From: Forsythia viridissima
Taxonomy: Eukaryota > Streptophyta > Magnoliopsida > Lamiales > Oleaceae
DNA: 64,000 bases
Assembly (NCBI GenBank): GCA_030279155.1
Contig: CM059045.1
Location: 28,643,477 to 28,707,476, forward strand
Direction: 5' to 3'
How positions within the stretch are numbered: the first letter of the stretch is position 1; each line of letters begins with the position of its first letter. A program made the position numbers and the translations under genes. The notes below the pieces were generated by a model. It saw only the letters and a program-made list of their open reading frames with translations, was not told the origin of the DNA and made no database searches. Below, one piece after another: positions 55,761 through 64,000 of this stretch.

Positions 55761-56711
55761 TCAAATTTTCTGGGACAATACCAGGGTATCTGACTCAAAG
55801 GGTTCATCCACATTAGCCAGAGTGTCTTCTTTATCTTTCTCCTCCAATTTGGCCACCAGTCTCCGCTCATTAGAATGGAGGTGGACTTGTCCAACAGACT
55901 GAAGGCTGAGAATAGGAGTCTGGGTTTTGTCCTTTTCGGACGATTGCATGAGAACCTTGGCTTGTTTGCAAAGAGCGGAGATGAGACATGGAAAGATTAG
56001 TTTGGATCGGCTCTTCGAATTGGAAGCAAGGTCTATGATAGTGTTGAAAATGTGCTCCTCAAAATTGAAGTCATGTCCAGTCGCCAACCGATAAAGTATC
56101 ATCATCCTAGTCAGAAAAATTTCTGTTAAGTGAGTAGTGGGATTAATGTTGGAGGCCATGAAGGTGTGGAGGAGGCGGAGCTCATCTCTCATGTTGCCAT
56201 GACGGACAACATTACTCTGTGGCCAAGGTTTAGGATTGTCGATGGGATATATAACACGGGCGACATTATTCCAATTTGTGATAGCGGGTGCTTCGGAGCC
56301 TTCTTCGACACCGTAAAAGTGTCCTATGACATCGGGGCTGAAAGGGACCCAAACTCCTCTAACATACGTTTCATAGGTGTGTTCTTCTTCCTTATCAATG
56401 ATATGGAGGTTGAAGTTCGCCATAAATTCCCACAGTACCTCCATATAGATACTATGTGGTTTAGAGCAAAGTCGAGTCCATCCCTTGTCATGCATGATAG
56501 CGGAGAGTGTAGTATGGGACAGACTTTCTAAGTCTACCTCTCGCTCTGCGATTACAGACCTTGTGGAAAAGATGGCCGCTCGTATCACTGCCTCTTCGCT
56601 GACATAAGGCTCATAGGAAGGGACCGCAAGGCGGTCTCTTTTATGGATATTGGATTCTTCCGCTACTTCATTTCCTTTCCTTGAGGTAGTCGACTTTGAT
56701 CTAGGAGGCAT
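55761..56711 (-). CDS. Post-pol ORF of the Athila element (Transposase_32-like, 316 aa)
   Basis: Open from ATG 56711 (MPPRSKSTTSRKGNEVAEES), chosen because the inverted copy starts equivalently. Central motifs YETYVRGVWVPFSPDVIGHF, NNVARVIYP, LHTFMASNINPTTH and GHDFNFEEHIFNTIIDLASN fit the plant retroelement domain PF20167 ('putative plant transposon protein'). The C-terminal part is Lys/Glu-rich. Athila elements have a post-pol gene in this place, sometimes called env-like. Its role is not established and I see no clear membrane protein features in this part. The frame also stays open upstream to 56942. Confidence 0.7.
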   Translation of the reverse strand: MPPRSKSTTSRKGNEVAEESNIHKRDRLAVPSYEPYVSEEAVIRAAIFSTRSVIAEREVDLESLSHTTLSAIMHDKGWTRLCSKPHSIYMEVLWEFMANFNLHIIDKEEEHTYETYVRGVWVPFSPDVIGHFYGVEEGSEAPAITNWNNVARVIYPIDNPKPWPQSNVVRHGNMRDELRLLHTFMASNINPTTHLTEIFLTRMMILYRLATGHDFNFEEHIFNTIIDLASNSKSRSKLIFPCLISALCKQAKVLMQSSEKDKTQTPILSLQSVGQVHLHSNERRLVAKLEEKDKEDTLANVDEPFESDTLVLSQKI

Positions 56712-57313
56712 GTTGAACGTGAAAGTACCTACAAGGCAAAAGAAACGAAGTGTGATATGACGAATATATAGGAGTGATGTCAAAATGTCGCTAAAGTGTA
56801 GGTAACCGTATCCCAAAAAATAAAGGAAGAATAATTTAAAGAATCGGTTCGGACATATTATCAAAAACTTTGTGGGCAATGAACAAAATAGCCTATAAAC
56901 GAAAGTTAGGTAAGAAACGTTGTAACTCCAACTTGCAATCAAGAATGCACAATAATCAACTACTCCAAATCATCCAATTAGGATATCCATACCCCAATAT
57001 AAAGTACAATGTCCAAAAATTCAAGTAAAGCAAAGAGTTGAAAACAAATAAACTTATCAAACACTTGGGGAGCAAAACACAAAAGAACTTTATAAGCATA
57101 AGCATGGAGAAAACCTTGAAATTCACATTCTAAATCAAAATTTCATAATAAGCAACAACATCATATCGTCCACCTAATACATTCCAAACTCCATTCTGAA
57201 CTAAAGAATTCAAATAATGCCTAGCAAAGTATAGAGTTGAGGGTTAGCCACATATACCTCTTGTGCAAACGAAATGGAGAAGTTGATATGGTAAGGATTC
57301 AAGATGAAAATAG

Positions 57314-58533
57314 TAGGGTTGAACAACGAAACCGCCAAACCGTAAAATCGAACTGAAACCGCCTTTTCAAAACCGTTGGTTTGGGTCCACGTGGATCCGT
57401 CAATATTTTGATTTTGAACCGAACCAAACCGTTTCAAAGTGGTTTGGTTTAGGTTTCAATTTTTTCAAACCGTTTCAAACCGTCAAACCGTTTAAAATAA
57501 ACAAAATAAAAAAATAAAAAATAAAAAATAAATTAATTTTAATTTTATTCAACTCAATTAAAAATAAATCAATTCTTTATCCATATTAAACTCAACCCAA
57601 TTAAACCAAATATCCAACTCAATTAAAATCCATCAATTATTCATATTATCGTTTCTCTCTCTACAATTTTTTCTCGATCTCAACCGCCGCTCCTGAAACT
57701 CTTGATTTGCTTTCGCCTAAATAAGCACTATACTCTAATTTTCTTTCAGCAAACTTCCTATGGGTTTTAAGGAGTGATTTGATTTGTAATTCAGGAAAAT
57801 TCTCTATTTTCTTTGTATCGATTTAGTTTATTTTCTGCCAGATTTGTAGATGTTATAAAGAAATTGTGATTTCATCATTAGCTCTATCAAAAAAAATGCT
57901 ACTAGTAGCCCAAGTCCTTTACAAACTCTTTTGGGTATTTCCAAACTCATTCATTCAATTTTAAAGCTAGACTTATTCGAGAAGCTCAAGCTGAAAAATA
58001 ATGATTCAAACACCAACAATTTCTTCTTTTCTATTAGTGGTCAGATTCTCAATTCCTTTAGGAGTTCGTTGAGTGCAAAGATGGTTGATGCGATGATTTG
58101 CACTAAGAATTGGTTGCATAGTAACAAGGAATCTGTAGTGATTCGTCAATGTTTGAATGAAGTAGAGGCATTAGATAATTAAGAGAAAGCTATAGCATGT
58201 ATTATCTTATTTGATATTTTTATTCATTTTCTTTTATTACTAGCATTATATCATTTAATTATAATTAATGAATATATTTGCTATATTATTATCTTTATGC
58301 TAATACTTTTTTGTCTTTTATTAATACTAATATTTATGTTTTATTATGATATTGCAGACTAATATTTATGATTTAACTTGTTCGATATTTTTTTTATTTG
58401 TTTGCTAAACCGTGGTTTTAAACCGAACCAAACCGAAAAAAGTGGTTTGGTTTGGAAAAATTTCAAACCGCTTTAAGTGGTTTGGTTTGAAAATTTATCA
58501 CAAACCGCCCAAACCAAACCGTATTCACCCCTA
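57314..58533 (+). mobile_element. hAT element inserted in the right palindrome arm (1220 bp)
   Basis: It begins TAGGGTTGAACAACGAAACC and ends, inverted, TAGGGGTGAATACGGTTTGG. The 8-bp flanks are GAAAATAG (57306-57313) and GAAAATAC (58534-58541). Ends are rich in AAACCG/CGGTTT words. The left arm of the palindrome shows the site without the insertion (near 53680). A transposase remnant is inside. Confidence 0.85.
57931..58182 (+). pseudogene. hAT transposase C-terminal relic
   Basis: The frame contains GQILNSFRSSLSAKMVDAMI and CTKNWLHSN, a signature of the C-terminal part of BED-type hAT transposases (RICESLEEPER-like). The N-terminal and catalytic parts are deleted. Confidence 0.7.
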
Positions 58534-58677
58534 GAAAATACTATGAAGTGGCATCCTTATAGTGTGAAATTTCACTTGAGGAATATTACAAATGAGAGAG
58601 ATGAATGAAAATTAGTGGAGGGGAAATGAAAATTAGGGTTAGGGAATTGAAAATTTGGGGACGGAAAGTGAAAAAGA

Positions 58678-58695
58678 GGGGGGGGGGGGGGGGGG
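58678..58695. repeat. G18 tract in the right palindrome arm
   Basis: A run of 18 G at a point where the left arm has only CCCC, so it expanded after the inversion or is a sequencing effect. Confidence 0.8.
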
Positions 58696-58899
58696 TTGAA
58701 ATTACCCCCCACAGCATACCGCGGTCAAACCGTGAACTTTTTTTTTTTTTTAAATGACGATGTGCAGCTTGAATTAAAAAAAAATTGTAAATGTACTTAA
58801 TTACTAAAAATCGAAAATGTGCCTTACTTTCTTATGTAGTCCTAAAATTCTACATGCAAAGCAATAAATAGATAAATGATAGAAAAATAGGTTGCCTCC

Positions 58900-59960
58900 C
58901 ATTAAGCGCTCGATTTAGAGTATAGAGCTCGACTTTTGGCGGCTTTCACTCTAGTACTACAATATCAATAGTGGATTTTGCCGTTGGGAAATCCTCCACA
59001 TAGTGCTTTACTCGTTGGCAGCTAACTTCAAAATTTTCTTTGGTTGGAGGAGTCGATTCAACCGTGCCATACGGGAAAATTTTAGCAATGGTGAATGGTC
59101 CTGACCACTTCGATCTCAATTTATTTGGGGAAAAGCTTTAGTCTTGAATTTTACAACAAAACTTGATCCCCTACCTGGAATACCCGCTGCCGGATGTGTT
59201 TATCATGCCAGTTTTTAGTCCATTCTTTATAGATCACTGAATTATCATAGGCATCCATCCTAAATTCATTCAGCTCGTTCAATTGCAGAAGTCTAGTTTC
59301 ACCGGCCTTTTCCAAATCCATGTTTAACTGCTTAAGTGCCTAATACGTTTTGTGCTCGAATTCGACTAGTAGATAGCAAGTTTTTCCAAACAGCAAACGA
59401 TAATGAGACATTCCAATAGTTGTTTTAAAAATTGTACGGTACGCCTATAGTGCATTATCAAGCTTCTTGGACCAATCTTTTCTAGTAGAATTTACAGTGA
59501 GCTCGAGGATTCGTTTTAACTCTCTGTTAGATGTCTCCACTTGCCCACTAGTTTGTGAGTGATAAGCCGTGGCTACTCGATGCTGTACACCATATTTGTT
59601 GAAGACTGACTTAAATAAGCGATTGCAAAAATGAGTACCATCATCACTGATAATAGTTCAGGGAGCTCCATATATGTTGAATATATATTTCTTGATGAAC
59701 CCGACTACCACTGTTGCATCATTAGTCGGTAATGCTTTTGCTTTCACCCACTTGGATACATAATTAACCGCTACAATAATGTACTTGTTTGAATAAGACG
59801 GTGGAAACGGTCCCATGAAATCAATGCCCCAAACATCAAATAATTCCACCTCAAATATGTTGTTTAACGGCATTTCATGACGAGCTGAGATGTTACCTGT
59901 TTGTTGGCATCGATCACAGGATCTACAAAAAGTGTACACATCTTTGAATAATGTTGGCCA
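58900..59960 (-). pseudogene. Athila integrase region
   Basis: Minus strand from about 59960. A zinc-binding end CDRCQQTGNIS is followed by the core with D in WGIDFMGPFPPSY, D in ISDDGTHFCNRLF and E in GQVETSNRELKRIL. The C-terminal part degrades into several frames and ends near the GGGAGGCAACC block (about 58886-58900) that commonly follows pol in these elements. Stops after 59658 and further on make it inactive. Confidence 0.85.
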
Positions 59961-60363
59961 ATAGAAACCACACTATAAAACTTTAGTAGCTGTTTTGATA
60001 GGACCAAAATGACCACCATAAGCTGAGGAGTGGACTCGTGCTGGTATCGGTTTCGTCTCTTCTTCTGGAACACATCTCCTGACAATCTGATCTGACTTCA
60101 AGGATAAGCTTCTTCTTTTGCTTATAAGAGAATTCTGGCGGGATAATTTGACTGACCAAATAATTGACCAAGTCAGCATACCATGGTGCATTCCCAATCT
60201 GCAAGATTTGTTTGTCTTGAAACATTTCATTTATTTCAACATTATCTATCGCATCTACCTTTTCTAGCCTAGATAAATGATTTGTCACTTGATTTTCTGT
60301 CCCCTTTTTTATCATACATTTCAATTTCAAATTCTTGTAAACAAAAATATCCACTGAATCAAT

Positions 60364-61485
60364 CTAAAGCTTGTCATCCTTCTTCCCAAATAAATATTTA
60401 AGAGTTATATGGTCAGTGTAGACAATTACCTTTGATCCAATGAGATAGGAACGGAATTTGTCAAAGGCAAAAACCACAGCCAGCATCTCTTTTTCAGTTG
60501 TTGCATAGTTGATCTGTGCATCTGTTAATGTCCTACTTGCATAATATATAATATGAAGATTTTTGTCTCTACGTTGTCCAAGTATTGTGCCCACTGCGTA
60601 GTCACTAACATCACATATTAGTTTAACTGGTAGACCCCAATCTGGTGCAACTATAATTGGTGCAGTTATCAATTTTTCCTTCGGAGAACTAAAAGCAGTG
60701 AAACACTCATTAGAAAAGTTGGACGTCACATCTTTCTCCAATAGGCTATTAAGAGGCTTTGTGATTTTCGAAAAATCACGGATGAATCTAATGGGAGTAG
60801 TCAGCAAGCCTTTTCAACATCTAATCAACAAAAGGTAAAGGAAAGTGATGTTTCCTTGTGGCATTATTCAGCTTTTGGTAGTCAATGCATACTCTCCAAC
60901 TCGTGACAAGTCGTGTCAGAATAAACTTGTTATCATTCTTCTCAACTGTGATTCTTTACTTTTTAGGCACTACATAGACTGGACTTACCTAAGAACTGTC
61001 TGAGATTGGGTAAATAATTCCTGCATCTAATAATTTCATCATCTCAGTCTTGACTACTTCTTTCAAGGTAGGATTCAATCTTCACTGGCTCTCTACTGAT
61101 GCCTTGAAATTTTCCTCCATAAAGATTTTATGCATACACAAAGAAGGATTGATATCTCGAATATCCACAATGGTCCATCCAATGGCTGTTTTATGTTCCT
61201 TCAGTATTCTGAGCAATTTTTCCTCCTCAATTCTATTATGTCATTAGCAATGATTACTGGAAGAGTAGTAGAATTACTTAAGTATGCATATTGGAGGTGA
61301 GATGGCAATGGCTTTAGCTCAAGAGTAGGAGCCTTCTCTATTGATGGTACTGGTCTATGTGGGTTCTCACCAAGTGGTTCAAAAAATCTATTTCTCTTGT
61401 AAGAAACTTGTGGAGATGCTTCTAGTTGCATGGCTAGTGTTTGCATAGCCGGATTTTCTGATTTAGTTGATTCGAAACACATCAT
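60364..61485 (-). pseudogene. Athila RT/RNase H with the catalytic core deleted
   Basis: The N-terminal RT part is present in several frames (61485-60830), including SWRVCIDYQKLNNATRKHHF. It then jumps, near 60800-60825, from FVDxMLKRL directly to RFIRDFSKITKPLNSLLEKD. About 200 residues are missing, including the palm with the YVDD-type active site. RNase H follows (60700-60364; DASDY-type ICDVSDYAVGTILGQRRDK, TEKEMLAVVFAFDKFR). The element could not reverse-transcribe by itself. Confidence 0.85.
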
Positions 61486-61503
61486 ACAAATTGCAAGTTC
61501 ATC

Positions 61504-62235
61504 TTATGGATATTCTATCCTAAACGTGTCTGCAACTAATTTGTCCACTGCATTTACTTGAAAACAAGAATCTGAAGAAGCAGGATGCTTCATAGCTTTA
61601 AAAACATTGATTATAACCTGCTCAATGTCAACTCTAAGAATCATTTTCTCTTCACAAACATCGATTAGCGCTCTCCTTGTAGCTAAAAATGGTCTTCCAA
61701 GAATAATGGATATATCGTTGTACTCTTCCATATTAAGAATTATGAAGTCTGCTGGGAATATGAACTTATTGACTTTTACCAAGACATCCTCAGTGATACT
61801 CCGAGGATGTTTGATAGATCGATCCGCCAGTTGCAACGGGACAGTTGTCGGTCTTGCTTTTCCCAGCCCTAGTTTTCTGTATACAGATAAAGGCATAAGA
61901 TTAATAGTTGTACCCATATCACACAATGCATGATCAAAATAATTAGAACCAATAGTGCAAGGGATAGTGAAGCTCCCTTGATCTTTTAATTTAGTTGGAA
62001 GTTTTTTCTGAAGAATTGCACTACACTTTTCCGTCAGACAAACTGTTTCATGCTCTTTCATCTTCTGTTTGTTAGAAAAAATGTCCTTCATGAATTTTAC
62101 GTAGCTGGGGATTTGTGCTAATGCGTCGGTGAATGGGATGTTGATATGAAAATTTTTGAAAATTTTAAGAAATTTTGCAAATTGTTTGTTGAGATTGTGC
62201 TTCTGCAATCTCCGAGGAAAAGGAATTGGTGGCAC
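61504..62235 (-). pseudogene. Athila aspartic protease region
   Basis: The frame 62235-61504 starts MPPIPFPRRLQKHNLNKQFA, the conserved linker of Athila gag-pol. It contains the protease-like HALCDMGTTINLMPLSVYRK and ISIILGRPFLATRRALIDV. The catalytic triad is D-M-G where D-[ST/L]-G is usual. This piece is open throughout, but the frames on both sides are broken. Confidence 0.85.
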
Positions 62236-62575
62236 ATAAGCTTTGATAGGAACTGACGCCTTAGCTTTGGATGATTCTACATATTCTTTTGGATCTCTTT
62301 CGTGTGATTGTGATTGTGTTGAATTTTTCTCAACTACCTATTTCTCAACTACTAACTGTTTGTCCATGGTATTTGGTTGTTTCATGCGAATTTCTGGAAA
62401 TTGTACCCCATTTCTCGTAGTGATTGCTTGTACTTGATTTTTTGGATTTGTTACAGTATTGCTAAGAAGGGTCCCTGGGGTTCTATCTGACAGTTGCAAG
62501 GCCAAATGGCCAATCTAAGTCTCTAATTTTTGATAGAAGTCTATTGATTTTGATAATTTGTGTCCACCCGCTCCA

Positions 62576-63838
62576 TTATTTTATGAGTTTTTTGCATATA
62601 TTGTTGGAACATCTCCCTAAAACTGGTCTTTTCTCTTGCTGAGCATTGTTGGCATTACCACTATTCTGATTATCAGACCACTTGAAATTTGGGTGTTGGT
62701 TCCAACCTTGATTGTATGTTTGTGAGTAATGGTTATATTGCTGATGTGTATTATTCTGCACAGAATTGACCTGTTCATCTAGAGAGGCCAATAACATACA
62801 ATTTGATGTTAAGTGGTTAGCCCCACAGCTTTCACACATCATGGTTACTTGGATTGCATTCACTCCTTTCGTTTGTGTTTTGATCAAGAGCTCCACCTGC
62901 CTTGTCAATACAGCAAGTTGTGCATTAGTAGTTGATTGACTGTCAATCTTATGTATACTTGCTACTTTTTTTGGAGTGGCACGATCAGATGAAAACATGG
63001 TATTGGTATTTGCAATCAACTCATATAGATCCATTGATTCGTTGATATTTTTTTTTGGTAATGGACCCATTTGCACAAGAGTCCACTATCGATTTGGATT
63101 GAGGAGATAGTCCAGAGTAAAAATATTGAGTTTGTTGGCCTTTTTTAATGCCACGGTTTGGACATTGTCTGAGCAACTCTTTGAATTTTTCCTAAGCTTC
63201 ATAATATTTTTCCCCATCTAGTTGCTGAAATGCAGAAATTTTCAGCTTCATCTTGGCTACTTTAGTTGGTGAAGAGTACTTGTTACAGAATTTTCTAGCT
63301 AAGTAATCTCACGTGGTGATACTAGCATGTGTTTCTGAGTTTAACCATTCTAGATCCCCATCCCTCAATGTATAAGGAAATAACCGAATTCTGATGGCAT
63401 CTTCATTCACTCATTGAAACTGAAAGTTACGGCACTTCTGTAGGAATCTAGAGAGATGAGTATTCGGGTTTTCATTTGCCCTTCTATAGAACTGTAGGTT
63501 ATTGCAAATCCGCCCTTAATTGAAAGTTTTACCGACCAAAAGTAGGATAGATTATGCTTGAACGATCAGGAGCTGCTGTCGGAGTTAAGAACTGAGCCAT
63601 TAGCATATTTCCATCGTCATCGTCTTCTTCTTCATGTTACTGAAGTTGCTGAGCTGCCAATCAGGCTGCTTCTACAGCGGCTGCAGCCTCTTGTTCAGCT
63701 CCTCTTCTTACTTGTACATCTGTCATTTGAATTTGTTGCTGATCTTTCTATTTTTGGTTGTGTTCATTGCGTCTTCGTCTGAAAGTATGTTCAATCTCAG
63801 GATCAAAAGTCTCAAAATTGCCGTCTTGTGTACCGAGC
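62576..63838 (-). pseudogene. Athila gag, broken
   Basis: Minus strand from ATG about 63838 (MLGTQDGNFETFD). The capsid part (about 63500-63080) is spread over frames with stops. The C-terminal piece 63076-62576 is open, with a zinc knuckle CESCGANHLTSNC (CX2CX4HX4C) and an Asn/Gln-rich YNQGWNQHPNFKWSDN tail typical of Athila. Its N-terminal region contains an EEEDDDD-type acidic run and Ala-rich stretch. Confidence 0.8.
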
Positions 63839-63938
63839 ATGCAACAAACACTCTTGTCTGTAGTATATAAAAAAAATAACAAGATAAAAATCAAATTCAC
63901 TATGAAAATTAATCTAAACTAATATTGAAAAAGAATAG

Positions 63939-63956
63939 TCTCCGGCAACGGTGCCA
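63939..63956 (-). promoter_or_regulatory. Primer-binding site (tRNA-Asp type) of the Athila element
   Basis: On the minus strand TGGCACCGTTGCCGGAGA lies 9 bp after the LTR edge. It agrees closely with the tRNA-Asp primer site used by Athila elements. Confidence 0.85.
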
Positions 63957-63965
63957 AAAACTTGT

Positions 63966-64000
63966 TGTGAAAATAATGTAATGATTGCAAGTGAACAATA
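63966..64000 (-). repeat. Start of the 5' LTR of the Athila element (cut by the window)
   Basis: TGTGAAAATAATGTAATG followed by ATTGCAAGTGAACAATA matches 52566-52600. The rest lies beyond the window. Confidence 0.85.

Larger units (their letters stand above)
55440..58755 (-). repeat. Right arm of the palindrome (with hAT insertion)
   Basis: Minus-strand copy of the post-pol region, about 2.1 kb without the inserted hAT. It extends about 150 bp further toward the centre than the left arm does. The centre lies near 55390. Confidence 0.85.
52566..64000 (-). mobile_element. Athila-type Ty3/gypsy element, minus strand, runs off the window
   Basis: From right to left: LTR start at 63966, a tRNA-Asp primer site, gag, protease, an RT with an internal deletion, RNase H, integrase, a post-pol ORF in two inverted copies, and an LTR at 52566-53178. 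Both visible LTR edges read TGTGAAAATxATxTAATGATT on the plus strand, next to the same AAGTGAACAAT. This gag-protease-RT-integrase order with a tRNA-Asp primer and a large post-pol region fits Athila. The element is deleted and coding-dead. The right LTR and its target duplication lie outside the window. Confidence 0.85.

Overview
The window is nuclear DNA of a flowering plant, most likely a eudicot. The evidence is AT-rich introns with GT-AG borders, fragments of plant genes (PLATZ, BIO3-BIO1, CRT-like transporter), plant-type Ty3/gypsy elements of the Tat and Athila lineages, MULE, hAT and PIF/Harbinger-like DNA transposons, and a tRNA-derived SINE. The species cannot be named. All identifications come from reading translations and comparing window segments by eye.

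Layout. 1-800: nothing recognised. 885-4965: a probable gene-capturing MULE (Pack-MULE-like) carrying a PLATZ transcription-factor exon, later split by a 3.06-kb defective hAT element. 5273-6259: a long-TIR MULE-type element with a perfect 9-bp target duplication. 7239-21100: a complete-length Tat-lineage LTR retrotransposon (799-bp LTRs, GGACT duplication). Its gag-pol is ruined by 14 in-frame stops, and it has an 86-bp tandem array and two copies of an antisense accessory gene between pol and the 3' LTR. 21100-28070: small elements, namely an Athila LTR fragment, a SINE, two Harbinger-like elements and a recurrent ~600-bp repeat. 28071-33827: the only apparently intact host gene, an eight-exon neuroguidin/Lcp5-like Sas10-domain protein of 322 aa, with elements in introns 2 and 7. 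34640-37360: a direct duplication carrying pieces of a CRT-like transporter gene on the minus strand. 37420-40520: remnants of a second Athila-type and a second Tat-type element. 40888-43490: two related hAT elements and a third copy of the ~600-bp repeat. 44374-46575: a decayed BIO3-BIO1 (biotin synthesis) gene whose intron is interrupted by a 5.07-kb MULE (46709-51779). 52566-64000: a minus-strand Athila-type element running off the window. Its post-pol ORF is present as a large inverted duplication, one arm of which holds a hAT insertion.

How the parts relate. There is no operon-like organisation. Nesting gives a relative order: PLATZ capture, then hAT; BIO3-BIO1 gene, then MULE; Athila inversion, then hAT; repeat copy C, then hAT. 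The most notable items are the MULE with a convergent GRF-type zinc-finger/coiled-coil gene in the position held by mudrB in MuDR, the Tat element with a duplicated antisense accessory gene, and the palindromic Athila post-pol ORF.
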